Below are positions 1 to 7,775 of a DNA stretch of 10,883 nt, in pieces. The DNA comes from Nitrospirales bacterium (GTDB taxonomy: Bacteria; Nitrospirota; Nitrospiria; Nitrospirales; UBA8639), in assembly GCA_021604265.1 (NCBI GenBank), contig BQIY01000038.1, positions 1-10,883 of the forward strand. Reading direction: 5' to 3'. The position numbers and the translations under genes are program-made. How positions within the stretch are numbered: position 1 is the first letter of the stretch; each line of letters starts with the position of its first letter. Below the pieces are notes generated by a model. It saw only the letters and a list, made by a program, of their open reading frames with translations, searched no databases and had not been told where the DNA came from.

Positions 1-345
1 GTTTACCGCCTTTGTTCATGTCAGCGCACGTGTTCCCGGATTTACATCTTGGCACAGTGTTGGATTCAGCGATCCTTGGGCGCGAATAGGCAGTATAAAC
101 AGATAGGAATTTTAAAACACTTGCCTGACCTGGCAACCATGCTGTTAGACGAGATAACACCTTTAAGATCACTCGGTGAATTCTGGCTGGGATTCAAAGG
201 AAACGATATATCAAAAGCGTTGGAGGCCGAGTTCACTCGAATAGTGGGCGATGACGGAGACGATGGGATTCAATACAGTTCCCGCGATCTCCGATTTGTG
301 CTCTGGACCGACTACGGTTTCAAACTCGATTGCATAGGGGTTTAG
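1..345 (+). CDS. Possible 3' end of a gene of unknown function
   Basis: The frame is open from the first base of the window to a TAG at 343-345, so this could be the C-terminal part of a gene that begins outside the window. Internal starts exist at TTG 49 and ATG 139, but none has a clear Shine-Dalgarno sequence. The last 70 residues are acidic and soluble-looking, with aromatic pairs such as EFWLGFKG and RFVLWTDYGF; no signal peptide, membrane segment or known motif is visible. A short hairpin follows the stop by 8 bases, which mildly supports a real gene end. I do not recognise a family. A chance open frame remains possible, because another frame is also open over the first 86 bases. Confidence 0.35.
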   Translation, partial: VYRLCSCQRTCSRIYILAQCWIQRSLGANRQYKQIGILKHLPDLATMLLDEITPLRSLGEFWLGFKGNDISKALEAEFTRIVGDDGDDGIQYSSRDLRFVLWTDYGFKLDCIGV

Positions 346-694
346 CGGACGTCGGCCACAATACTTGACAGTGGCCTCTCAGTCCGGAACAAGGAACAAT
401 TTGAACGGTTCGTTGTTGACCGTCTTTGCTATCTACAGCGGTTGGTGGGGCGATCTCTGAAGCGGCTACCCTAATCGAATCGCCGTCATTGGCTTGAATA
501 GGTGGGTAGTGTGCATGTTCCTGGTGCGTCGATTCACACTTGGAACCAGAGTTGGGCCGAGATAATTACTACGCGTATATTAAAGCCCGACTATACGGAA
601 TGTTTGACCGATTTGTCTGGACGAGCTCGAAATGTGGTCATAAACTCAAACATCGTCGGTGAAATCAAAACTTATAGTTTATTTGTAGTAGATT
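346..694. other. Gap before the first AraC gene, no convincing gene
   Basis: This stretch holds the hairpin after the first ORF and the upstream region of the AraC gene at 695. A 95-codon frame from GTG 502 runs into the AraC coding region in another frame, but it has no ribosome binding site and no recognisable motif, so I take it as chance. A TATAGT hexamer at 673-678 could be a -10 element for the AraC gene, with no good -35 partner. No RNA gene is seen. Confidence 0.5.
354..376 (+). terminator. Stem-loop just after the first ORF
   Basis: GGCCAC and GTGGCC form a perfect 6-bp stem around an 11-base loop, starting 8 bases after the TAG at 343-345. No U-rich tract follows (TCTCAGTCC), so it is at best a weak intrinsic terminator. 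A second, weaker inverted repeat (ACGGT/ACCGT, 405-423) lies just downstream and runs into CTTTGCT. Confidence 0.22.
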
Positions 695-1627
695 ATGTCC
701 ATGCTTCTAGTCGAAAAATACTCAAATGGTTCGTTGCCCAATCTCCCCGGGTTATTTTCGAAGACAAAAAATTTCCGCTTTTCAGGTAGAGATGGAAGCT
801 TGATTCACAAGTCATTGCCCAGAGGCCCGAAGGGCTATAGAGTCGTGTCAGTCTCATCCACAGGCCACGAGGCATCATTCATTGAGCAAAGCAGGATAGC
901 ACTGACCATCCCCCTGTATGGTTCTGCACGGGTTGTTGTAGATGAGTGTAACGTCGTTGTTCAGCCGGGAGATGTTTTTGCCATCGCACCATCACATCGT
1001 CAAAGCAAACTGACCCCCGCTGATGGATCGAAATACAGGAGCTTCACGATACTATCCCCATTGCGGGATATGCACAGGTTTTTTGCTCGAAGCAACTGGT
1101 TACTGAGACCAAATTATCAGGATCAACCGCAAATCAAAGATCTTCTAAGGTTTGCTTTCAAGATGGCCGATAGTCGGATATCACTTTCAGAACCGAGCTT
1201 GGCATTACTTGAGGCATTGATCGACGATATGTTTCGGACCATGTTGACATTCGAGAGCAACACTTTTGATCATGGGCTAAAACAATACGACGAGGTGTTC
1301 CAACAGGCTCGAGAGTATATGTATGAACATTTTAACGAACCGTTGTCAATTCCCGATGTTGCCGAAGCGATCAGCGCCAGTACTCGCACGCTGCAAATTG
1401 CATTTAAAAACCGCTGTGGTTGGTCTCCACTGCAGTACCTGAATGATATTCGTATCGAAGAATTACGAAAAATACTTTTGAAGCCAGAACCGGATACGAC
1501 AGTTACGTCTGCTGCGACGAATACGGGCTTGTTTCATTTGGGCCGCTTGGGAAAAATTTATGATGATCGGTACGGAGAATTGCCATCTGCTACATTGCGC
1601 CGTTCGCGTGTGAACAGATACCAATGA
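695..1627 (+). CDS. AraC-family transcriptional regulator (copy 1)
   Basis: This is a cytoplasmic DNA-binding regulator of 310 residues, the usual AraC/XylS length. Residues ~1-190 form a ligand-sensing or dimerisation region of the AraC_binding_2 type, with a cupin-like stretch around TIPLYGSARVVVD and VVQPGDVFAIAPSHR. Residues ~205-303 carry the two helix-turn-helix motifs: LSIPDVAEAISASTRTLQIAF, then the linker helix, then the signature FHLGRLGKIYDDRYGELPSA with TLRR. ATG 695 is the first start after an in-frame TAG at 689-691; a second ATG at 701 is equally possible, and neither has a clear Shine-Dalgarno. It converges on the cysteine-rich gene at 1761-2231. The regulator at 9578-10627 is a paralogue: both share an SSxGHE motif near the N-terminal third and the HLGR...SxTLRR end. 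The effector and targets are unknown; regulation of the neighbouring secreted protein is inference. Confidence 0.9.
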   Translation: MSMLLVEKYSNGSLPNLPGLFSKTKNFRFSGRDGSLIHKSLPRGPKGYRVVSVSSTGHEASFIEQSRIALTIPLYGSARVVVDECNVVVQPGDVFAIAPSHRQSKLTPADGSKYRSFTILSPLRDMHRFFARSNWLLRPNYQDQPQIKDLLRFAFKMADSRISLSEPSLALLEALIDDMFRTMLTFESNTFDHGLKQYDEVFQQAREYMYEHFNEPLSIPDVAEAISASTRTLQIAFKNRCGWSPLQYLNDIRIEELRKILLKPEPDTTVTSAATNTGLFHLGRLGKIYDDRYGELPSATLRRSRVNRYQ

Positions 1628-1692
1628 TGGCGTAACGTGAAAAAAGTGATATTCGGGTTACTTCCACGAAATTTTAGACACCGGTGGTGATT

Positions 1693-1734
1693 CGGCGGGC
1701 CACGTCGCAGAATCGCAATGACATGGCCCCGCCG
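1693..1734. terminator. Candidate bidirectional terminator between convergent genes
   Basis: CGGCGGG-CCA (1693-1702) pairs with TGGCCCCGCCG (1724-1734) to give a GC-rich stem of about 10 bp with one bulged base and a 21-base loop. It lies between the AraC stop at 1627 and the cysteine-rich gene stop at 1761, where convergent transcripts meet. Read on the minus strand it is followed, after CACCGG, by a weakly U-rich TCTAAAATTT; on the plus strand no U tract follows. The stem is seen directly; the function is inferred. Confidence 0.35.
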
Positions 1735-1742
1735 GTCAATGT

Positions 1743-1772
1743 TACTTACTCGTTGTCTACTTACTCGTTGTC
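1743..1772 (-). repeat. Perfect 15-bp tandem duplication over a stop codon
   Basis: The unit TACTTACTCGTTGTC occurs twice without spacing at 1743-1757 and 1758-1772. On the minus strand it encodes the final Asp-Asn-Glu and TAA stop of the cysteine-rich protein. The stop is therefore repeated in frame 15 bases downstream (1761-1763 and 1746-1748). It is a recent slippage-type duplication that leaves the protein unchanged. Confidence 0.8.
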
Positions 1773-2231
1773 CCGGTATCCGTAGCGGTAGCCTTCTTCG
1801 AAATAGTCCTCCGTCTCGTTGTTGTATTTATCATCCCAACGCTCGTAGTCATCTCTCTTGTCGGCTTGAGCGTCGCGCTTGCCGTGCGCATAGCCATCCT
1901 CGTAGGCGTTGCATTTACGCACACTCTTGTTTTCCTTCTTGATATGCTTCGGGCAACTCGAAGAATCATCATTGTCGGCTGTATCATCACACCGCTGCTC
2001 ACTAGCGCAAGTGCGAATTTGTGTTTTCGTATCATCGCAGTTCATTGCAAACGTGTCACCGCTTCTGCAGACCGCCTTGTTCGAATCAAGACCAAGAGAA
2101 CTGCAAGTTCTTCCATTTGAGTTTTCCCACGCTTTATTGCCGCATTGAGATGCAGCGTAGGCGGACACGGATAGCTGGGCGGCAAATCCGACCACAATCA
2201 TAAGAATATATCGGGACAAACATTTTTTCAT
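1761..2231 (-). CDS. Secreted cysteine-rich protein of unknown family (copy 1)
   Basis: The predicted product has 156 residues. ATG 2231 is preceded by GGAG (2238-2241) at six bases, which favours it over TTG 2237. Residues 1-26 are a Sec signal peptide: Lys-Lys, then a hydrophobic core, ending SVSAYA before ASQC. The mature protein has eight cysteines. Residues ~27-75 form a compact domain with the signature SQCxxxxWxxSNGxTC, then AVCR, AMNCDDTKTQIRTC. An acidic stretch (DDTADNDDSSSC) follows, then a charged tail from ~110 with repeated GY/DY motifs (YEDGYAHGKRDA, EDYFEEGYRYGYRD), a pattern seen in other exported proteins of unknown role. Disulfide bonding in the periplasm or outside the cell is likely. 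The paralogue at 8852-9094 keeps only the first domain. I do not recognise a named family or activity. The gene stands alone, facing the AraC gene. Confidence 0.82.
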   Translation of the reverse strand: MKKCLSRYILMIVVGFAAQLSVSAYAASQCGNKAWENSNGRTCSSLGLDSNKAVCRSGDTFAMNCDDTKTQIRTCASEQRCDDTADNDDSSSCPKHIKKENKSVRKCNAYEDGYAHGKRDAQADKRDDYERWDDKYNNETEDYFEEGYRYGYRDNE

Positions 2232-2269
2232 TTTCAACTCCGTTAATTGATGAAACTGCTGGTGGCATT

Positions 2270-2318
2270 CCCGTTTCCGGGTCGGTTTATCGGTGGTGGC
2301 AGACAGTGATGAACTGCC
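2270..2318 (-). other. Structured 5' leader of the cysteine-rich gene
   Basis: On the minus strand two short hairpins lie between the candidate promoter and the start codon: GGCAG/CTGCC (2298-2302 with 2314-2318), and CCCG-GAAA-CGGG (2270-2281), the latter closed by a GNRA-type tetraloop. They could stabilise or control the mRNA. No riboswitch family is recognised, and the stems are short enough to be chance. Confidence 0.2.
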
Positions 2319-2325
2319 TCGCTCG

Positions 2326-2355
2326 ATTAAAATTTAGAAGTAGCACTTACAACAA
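2326..2355 (-). promoter_or_regulatory. Candidate sigma70-type promoter for the cysteine-rich gene
   Basis: On the minus strand TTGTTG (2350-2355) and TTTAAT (2326-2331) are separated by 18 bases. The -10 differs from TATAAT at one base, while the -35 is weak. Transcription would start near 2319 and give a leader of about 88 bases. Confidence 0.3.
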
Positions 2356-2434
2356 CTTGCTACACAGGCTTTGATTAACCATCTGCGATACGAAGCTTAA
2401 ATGAATACCGGAAATCACTCTATCCAAATTACGC

Positions 2435-2456
2435 TGGAGTATTATCCAGATTGCGA
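2435..2456 (+). repeat. Direct repeat, copy A (22 bp)
   Basis: This copy is TGGAGT followed by ATTATCCAGATTGCGA. It matches 3262-3284 in the same orientation except for one missing A. A degenerate half copy (TATCCAAATTACG, 2421-2433) lies exactly 22 bases upstream of the matching part of this repeat. No transposase is nearby. It could be the footprint of a mobile element or a recombination junction. Confidence 0.65.
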
Positions 2457-2508
2457 AGTATTCTTCCGGGAATTCATGATGGTAACTAATTCGTGTGCAA
2501 TTAACTCT

Positions 2509-2691
2509 TCACCAACACACATCAATGACGGCAAACACATTTCCGAATGAGTCACCGCGTGAGCCATCATATTGGCGTGGATTGATATCAATATCATGAT
2601 TTTGTAACCACTCGTTCACGACCTGATTCAGATCAGGAGTGGCAAATGAACATAATTTCTCATTGACTGCAAACTCAAAGATATCAATCAA
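2509..2691 (-). CDS. Small orphan ORF, unknown
   Basis: The frame has 60 codons from a TTG at 2691; it is open further upstream, to a TAA about 35 bases away, without an ATG. The product would be acidic and soluble, with a protein-like composition (ending SFGNVFAVIDVCW). There is no ribosome binding site, signal peptide or recognised motif. It lies among gene remnants, so it may be a fragment of a decayed gene rather than a working one. Confidence 0.25.
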   Translation of the reverse strand: MIDIFEFAVNEKLCSFATPDLNQVVNEWLQNHDIDINPRQYDGSRGDSFGNVFAVIDVCW

Positions 2692-2782
2692 AATACCATG
2701 GCTAACTCGCGCATGTGTTTACTGCCGGTTTTGTCGGTGTTTGACGGGTAATGCCCCTTTATCATGGCATGTGTAATACCGA

Positions 2783-2808
2783 AACCAGATCTGAACTACT
2801 TTCTGGTT
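2783..2808 (-). terminator. Stem-loop downstream of the S9 peptidase remnant
   Basis: AACCAGA (2783-2789) and TCTGGTT (2802-2808) form a perfect 7-bp stem with a 12-base loop, 23 bases past the remnant's final stop at 2832-2834. The minus-strand sequence after it (TCGGTATTAC) lacks a proper U tract, so it is a weak candidate for the old gene's terminator. Confidence 0.28.
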
Positions 2809-2831
2809 AACGTTGTTGATTGCCTCTGGTT

Positions 2832-3260
2832 TTATTGACCTGAGTTGGATGTTTGATGAAGATTCTTCTCGGGAAACAGTGCTACGCGGGAGGCGAATTC
2901 GATCAGATTTTCTTTCCTCGATAATGAATGTCTTTCGTCGTTCGCAACCATCTACTCCACTGGAACATTTTTCTTGCGCATTGCCGCAACAATCAAGTCG
3001 GACTCGGTACGCGGGACACGTGAGTCATTCGCTCCGGCATATATAAACAAAGGGTCTACGATGTTATCGATGTGAGTAATAGGTGATATGGATTTGAGGA
3101 ATTCGTCGTCCTTGCCAATTTCACCCCACTCCTGCCCAGAGACAGCCTGAATAGCGCCAGATGTGGTTTTTATCAATGACAACAGGTTCACGGGGACATA
3201 TTTGTCGACACCGGCTGACCATAATTTCGGTTGGCGGGTGAGGCCCGAGAGAGTTAAATA
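2832..3260 (-). pseudogene. C-terminal remnant of an S9 prolyl-oligopeptidase-family serine peptidase
   Basis: The minus-strand frame from 3260 to the TAA at 2832-2834 (143 codons) reads as the end of an S9 alpha/beta-hydrolase domain. It opens with YLTLSGLTRQPKLWSAGVDK, the segment that normally follows the catalytic GxSYGG serine loop. It continues with FLKSISPITHIDNIVDPLF and then AGANDSRVPRTESD, which holds the catalytic Asp (codon near 3024-3026). An in-frame TAG (2952-2954) stands where the family has Tyr in VPVEYMV. After it the frame resumes with the catalytic His context (DERHSLSRKEN; His codon 2928-2930). The nucleophile loop and everything N-terminal are missing: homology stops at 3260, at the edge of a direct repeat. 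This is a truncated, nonsense-mutated relic that cannot make an active peptidase. A GTG-started 79-codon frame (2952-3191) inside it should not be read as a gene. Confidence 0.88.
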
Positions 3261-3261
3261 G

Positions 3262-3284
3262 TGGAGTAATTATCCAGATTGCGA
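3262..3284 (+). repeat. Direct repeat, copy B (23 bp)
   Basis: This copy is TGGAGTA followed by ATTATCCAGATTGCGA, matching copy A at 2435-2456. It begins one base after the peptidase homology ends at 3260, so it marks the break in that gene. The sequences flanking the two copies differ on both sides, which limits the repeat to about 23 bp. Confidence 0.65.
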
Positions 3285-3327
3285 TTACCCGTTATCAATA
3301 TTCCATAGGACGCATAGTCTTCAATTT

Positions 3328-3441
3328 TTAAAGTATCCCGAAGAACTCAGCATACAATCTCCACAAGTCTGAAGTCGTGTCCCGAACCTGATCACCTGTC
3401 TCGAAAAGATGTATTCCTTTTGTCGTTCGAGCGACTTCACG
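3328..3441 (-). other. Coding-like extension in frame after the AsmA stop codon
   Basis: Directly after the TAA of the AsmA gene (3442-3444) the same frame stays open for 37 codons to a TAA at 3328-3330. The translation looks protein-like (LFETGDQVRDTTSDLWRLYA) rather than random. It could be an old C-terminal tail cut off by a nonsense mutation, a remnant of another gene, or chance. I recognise no family. No ribosome binding site suggests separate translation. Confidence 0.3.
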
Positions 3442-6400
3442 TTATTCAGAATGCACCCAGACCATAGCCATGTCACAGGATTCATTTCCATCCTCGGCCT
3501 GTTTCTTTGAGAAAAGCTTTTGAAACGGTACTGTAACGACACCGGTGGCCAGATTGAATACTGATTCGATTACACCATGGGCGGAAACACCGACATGGAA
3601 ATCAGTGAGCGGGCCGGTCACGCTGACTGGTATTGCCAGACTGAAAAATTTGGGCGACTTGGGTTTGGGATTGAGGTGAATATCGATTGTGTTTGCTTTG
3701 AAATCAACTACGCCCGCACCTTCAATGTGGATTTTGCTAGTATCAAGCACAAGGACATCTGGCTTCATGATGCCGTCATCCAATGTGAATTCACCCACCA
3801 TGCAGTTGATCCTGGACTTGCTGCCCTTCATTAGCACCGGCAGGGCCGAAGCGATCACATTAACGGCCCACAAATCAATGGCGCCGGCTCGTAGTTCCTC
3901 TGGTTCAACCGCGATACGAAGATGTCCGCTTGCATGATCTTTAAGCTGAGATATGTTTTCCGCCTCAGAATGCACGTCGACACGCAGGTTGAATATGCCT
4001 TTAAGATCGGTGTCAGGCTGGGCTCGTCGGGCCAATACACCATAGTCAAAATTGTCGATCATGGCGGAGAGTGTTGCAGTTGTCGTAGTTGATGTTGGGA
4101 TCAATGATCCCTCCACATGGATCTTCCCACCGGGTATGCCAATGTCAACTGTATCGATTGCATACACACCGTTGCCGATACTGGCATCGAGATGTCCACC
4201 GCCGAGATTATCTTTACCGGATCGGACTTGATTGACGTTGATCGAGACCGATCCCTTGATCATGTTCGCGAGTTCCGGGCTAAGCAAGCTGTTGAGTTGA
4301 GGCGCATCATCCTCTACTTGTGCTTCTTCAGTTTGTGACGACTTTGTGGTTTCTGCATTGTTCTCGGACGGCGTCACATGCCATTCTTTAAACCTGAAAT
4401 CATTTAACTGGATAACCTCTGCGTTCATTTCTGCGCGTATCACCAGTGGCAAACCTGTTCCACCCGTATCCTGTGGAGTACTGCTGATGACCATCTCTCC
4501 TTCAAGTTTCGACTCGCCGGTCTTGATTATCAATTCGCGCAATTCGAAAGACTCATCATGGATGTTAAGCGAGCCTTCTATAGCATACGGTGCAAGAGGC
4601 GGCAGGTTAAATCCTAGAACACCATCCAGATTATCCAGTCGATCACCTGCAAGCGATGTATTCAATCGAAGTACCTTGTTATTTTGATCCTCTCCCAGTT
4701 GACTGTCGATACGTAGCGCTGTGTCGGCAAGATCAGCCTGTACACTGAGCATCATCGGCTCGTTGCCCCTGTTATCAATTAATCCTCCACCACCTTTGAC
4801 CTCTACGGACAAAGGTTCCCCGTCCACCAAGCCCTTAAGTGACAGCAATAATGGACCCTGACGATCACGTCTGAGCGTGGCTGTATCGATGTTGATCCGT
4901 AGCGGCGGTGACAACTCCCTGGAAACATGAAGACTGGCGTCTTGAACATTCAATTGATATGCAGTCTGTTTTGTAAGTTGCCTGATAGTGTTGCCTTTGA
5001 GTGCAACCTTGAAGTTGACCTGCCGGGCTGTCAATTCGGGTGCCTTTTTGATGCCAAACTCAGACATCAATTGAACAAAATCCACATCATTCGCACTGAC
5101 TTCGACCCCGATGTCAGCTTGCTCACCAGTTAAATCCATCCGGACATCACCGCTGAACAGTTGGTCCGTGGTGGTCAACCTGAACGGCGCCTGCTTGAGC
5201 TTACCGTCCAGAATTGTGGCCGAAAGCTGAATATCGGATAGAGTTCCGGTGCCGATTGCCAGTTTTTCAACTTGTATATCCAGACTGGTTGCGCCAGCGA
5301 TACGCAATCCATGGGGCAGGATCTCTTTGTCTATCTGAGTCAATACTGTGCCAATTTTATTCGCCAGGGCAACTTGCGCTTGACCACCATTACCATCGAC
5401 ATGAGTACCCTGTGTAGCTGATGCTGTGTCAGAATTTTCCTCGGCGACCGGGAGTATGGATTTCATATCGAGGTGGCTACTGTGAGCCTTGGCTGTAATA
5501 TGCGGAGTCCCTTGTTCGTCAACCTCAAGGTCGAGAGTCGCATCCGCCTGTATTTCACCCAGTTGCAGTTGGTCGAGAACCAGTGACCAACCATCTTCAC
5601 GCAATACGCCATGCCCAGAGATCGAATAATCGGGTGCATACGTCAGAAAATTCTCAACTGGTCGAAGTAGTCCGCAGAGCTTTTTTCCCGCCGCTTCGAA
5701 GGTCAACGTCGTGACCGCTTCGATAGATTTCTTCGGGTTGGCGACATCAATTTGCATATTCGAATCGCATGCTGTGAGCTGAATAGCTGCCACTGACGAC
5801 GAATTGACCAAGATGTTGGATCGGCCTATTCGTGCTTCGACCTGGAGTGGTCGATTGAGCAATTCTCCTACCACGGAAAGAACGAATGGCTCGCTCGGTT
5901 TGCGTATCAATGCGACCTGATCCAGCGTCAGCAGCGACCGTGAATCGATCTTGGCTTGCGATGGTCCAAGGGCCAGATTCATATCCAGAGCTTTCCAAAG
6001 CTGACTTAAATTTTCACCCATGGTGTGCACACGCAACGAGACGGGTCCCAGTTCACCCATGAGTGACGGTGATTCATTGGCGTCCGTATGTAAGCCGTCG
6101 AGAGCCAATGCGTTTGTATCGATACTCACAGTCAATGATGGCGTATTGCCAGCGGTCACAATCTCGATATGGCCGCTGGCAGATGTATCCAGCACGGTGA
6201 AAGAGAACGGCACATCCAAGTCACCATCTACCAGAGAAAGAGCCGCCTTGAAGTTCTGAATGGAGAACTGTTCTTGGCCTGGATCAATATTGTCAGCCCT
6301 CAGATGAAGATGGGCATCGATCCTTCGCAGAAAATCCAGCGGGAGGGGATCGGTGGGTTGTCTGACTTCCGAAGCATTGCCACTAAAGTGCGGCAGGCGA

Positions 6401-7383
6401 TTCATATTCAACTCGGATACAACCAGGTTGCCCGCCAGGGTAGGCTGTGGCCCTTCCAGTGATAAAGCAATGTTGCCGCTTGCGATGGCACCTGTCATGG
6501 CAAGACGAATATCTGTGAAGTCAAAACGACCGGGTGAGACCTCTAACTGGCTGTCAATGGTAGCCGCACCTGTTGGTGGTAAGTTAAGTTCGAATATCTG
6601 AGCCAGTGCGTCCATGCTATCGCCATGGATAGATACGTCAGCATGTCCTCCAGGTTTGGCTTTTGTCCGGTCAATGGTTCCCGAAATGTTTAGTGTCATA
6701 TCCGCGACAGCCAACTGGCCTTTCTGCAAAGTCCATGGCGCTTTGTTCATCAGAAAATCGTGTAACGTGTTGCCACTCAGTTCAAGAGTGTAGGGCAGTT
6801 TCTCAATTGTTCCCGTGACTGATAATTCAAGAGGTTCGTGTAACGGGGCTTGCCCATCTGCTGTGTCTATCGAAAGGGTATATTCGCGGGTCTTGAGTTG
6901 GTCCTGATAGTGAATCGTAACGTCTTTAAGTCGCAACGCTTCGAGGGCGCTGACATGCCAACCCGGTTCGCCGTCATTCTGGGGGGCAGGGAATGAAATA
7001 TTGAATGTACCGTCATTCCGCTTAGCGAACCACAGTTCGACACCCTCGAAATCCAGGCGGTCAATATCTATCTCATTGTGCATCAGTGACATCAGACTGA
7101 GCTTTATACGCCCCTTGGCAACAGTCACAATCTCGGGTTCTTCTGGTAGTGCCTTCGGGTCGATGATTGTCAGTTGTGTGATTTCCAACTCCGGATGCAG
7201 CGAAAGGCGAGTACGTATGGGACCATCGATGGTGACCTCGTGCTTAAGGCCCTTGGCAGCCAACGCCTCAATGCAAGTACTGAGAAAATCAATCCGTACG
7301 GAGATTCCGGACAAAACGAAAACAGCCAACAGCAGCGTTGTCAACGCTAATATCGCCAGGGATACTTTTGCTATGGATCCCAT
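3442..7383 (-). CDS. Large AsmA-family envelope protein
   Basis: The product has about 1313 residues, in the size range of YhdP and TamB and about twice E. coli AsmA. ATG 7383 is chosen over TTG 7461 because it puts the membrane anchor at the N-terminus as is usual in the family: residues ~5-27 are one hydrophobic segment (LAILALTTLLLAVFVLSGI). The AsmA N-terminal domain follows (~30-200, with DGPIRTRLSLHPELEI and KGRIKLSLMSLMHNEIDIDR). The long middle is predicted beta-rich, broken by polar linkers near residues ~648-665 and ~1003-1022. The AsmA C-terminal region has family hallmarks: INCMVGEFTLDDGIMKPDVL near 1196, then DTSKIHIEGAGVVDF, then PVSVTGPLTDFHVGV. Relatives span the periplasm and help move phospholipids to the outer membrane or control its assembly; the same role here is inference. 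No good Shine-Dalgarno is seen. The gene lies downstream of the PliG-like gene on the same strand, with a 392-base gap that argues for its own promoter. Confidence 0.92.
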   Translation of the reverse strand: MGSIAKVSLAILALTTLLLAVFVLSGISVRIDFLSTCIEALAAKGLKHEVTIDGPIRTRLSLHPELEITQLTIIDPKALPEEPEIVTVAKGRIKLSLMSLMHNEIDIDRLDFEGVELWFAKRNDGTFNISFPAPQNDGEPGWHVSALEALRLKDVTIHYQDQLKTREYTLSIDTADGQAPLHEPLELSVTGTIEKLPYTLELSGNTLHDFLMNKAPWTLQKGQLAVADMTLNISGTIDRTKAKPGGHADVSIHGDSMDALAQIFELNLPPTGAATIDSQLEVSPGRFDFTDIRLAMTGAIASGNIALSLEGPQPTLAGNLVVSELNMNRLPHFSGNASEVRQPTDPLPLDFLRRIDAHLHLRADNIDPGQEQFSIQNFKAALSLVDGDLDVPFSFTVLDTSASGHIEIVTAGNTPSLTVSIDTNALALDGLHTDANESPSLMGELGPVSLRVHTMGENLSQLWKALDMNLALGPSQAKIDSRSLLTLDQVALIRKPSEPFVLSVVGELLNRPLQVEARIGRSNILVNSSSVAAIQLTACDSNMQIDVANPKKSIEAVTTLTFEAAGKKLCGLLRPVENFLTYAPDYSISGHGVLREDGWSLVLDQLQLGEIQADATLDLEVDEQGTPHITAKAHSSHLDMKSILPVAEENSDTASATQGTHVDGNGGQAQVALANKIGTVLTQIDKEILPHGLRIAGATSLDIQVEKLAIGTGTLSDIQLSATILDGKLKQAPFRLTTTDQLFSGDVRMDLTGEQADIGVEVSANDVDFVQLMSEFGIKKAPELTARQVNFKVALKGNTIRQLTKQTAYQLNVQDASLHVSRELSPPLRINIDTATLRRDRQGPLLLSLKGLVDGEPLSVEVKGGGGLIDNRGNEPMMLSVQADLADTALRIDSQLGEDQNNKVLRLNTSLAGDRLDNLDGVLGFNLPPLAPYAIEGSLNIHDESFELRELIIKTGESKLEGEMVISSTPQDTGGTGLPLVIRAEMNAEVIQLNDFRFKEWHVTPSENNAETTKSSQTEEAQVEDDAPQLNSLLSPELANMIKGSVSINVNQVRSGKDNLGGGHLDASIGNGVYAIDTVDIGIPGGKIHVEGSLIPTSTTTTATLSAMIDNFDYGVLARRAQPDTDLKGIFNLRVDVHSEAENISQLKDHASGHLRIAVEPEELRAGAIDLWAVNVIASALPVLMKGSKSRINCMVGEFTLDDGIMKPDVLVLDTSKIHIEGAGVVDFKANTIDIHLNPKPKSPKFFSLAIPVSVTGPLTDFHVGVSAHGVIESVFNLATGVVTVPFQKLFSKKQAEDGNESCDMAMVWVHSE

Positions 7384-7775
7384 CGCTGATGGTAAATTCT
7401 GATCTTTCCGGTTTTCAGGGTTATCATTCGATCCATGCGAAAAACATTGTGTGGCAAACAAACTGGAATTGCGACCAATGAGTCACAAGAAAAGCATCGA
7501 TTTACGCTTTCGGCCATACGATGATATCCAGGCAAGAAACAGTTGTTACCCTTTACATTACCTTGATGCTATCACGCGGTGTTTAGCAACACGAAAATCT
7601 CAGGCGTTACGATGTGCAGGAAAATGTAGAGTAAGAGCGATCAGTTAATATCATTCTGAATACTCTGGAATAGTAATAAAATCCAGGCCTCAATATGAAG
7701 TACGACATTGAGGAAATATTCGTTCAGCGAGGCCGAATCCGAACAGTATTAGATGGTTGGTATTTCGTCATTCGC
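7384..7775. other. Gap between the PliG-like and AsmA genes
   Basis: This should hold the AsmA promoter and the terminator of the PliG-like gene, both on the minus strand. I see no strong -35/-10 pair. A plus-strand frame from ATG 7695 covers part of it, but most of that frame runs antisense through the PliG-like gene and it has no ribosome binding site. No gene or RNA is supported. Confidence 0.5.
7688..7713 (-). terminator. Stem-loop downstream of the PliG-like gene
   Basis: CCTCAAT and ATTGAGG (7688-7694 and 7707-7713) form a 7-bp stem with a 12-base loop, 62 bases past the stop. On the minus strand it is followed by CCTGGATTTTATTAC, a modest T-rich run. It is a plausible but weak intrinsic terminator. 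Confidence 0.3.

Noticed and set aside
405..423. Second hairpin ACGGT/ACCGT as terminator
   Set aside because: The stem has only five pairs and the following CTTTGCT is not a real U tract.
502..789. 95-codon plus-strand frame overlapping the start of the first AraC gene
   Set aside because: It has no ribosome binding site or recognisable motif and overlaps about 95 bases of a well-supported AraC coding region in another frame.
2421..2456. CRISPR array or integron attC site from the repeated TATCCA motifs
   Set aside because: There are only two to three imperfect copies with unequal spacing, no cas or integrase gene, and no inverted core sites.
3321..3542. 73-codon minus-strand frame across the AsmA 3' end
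   Set aside because: Most of it overlaps the strongly supported AsmA frame, and the in-frame continuation of AsmA past its stop looks more protein-like over the same bases.
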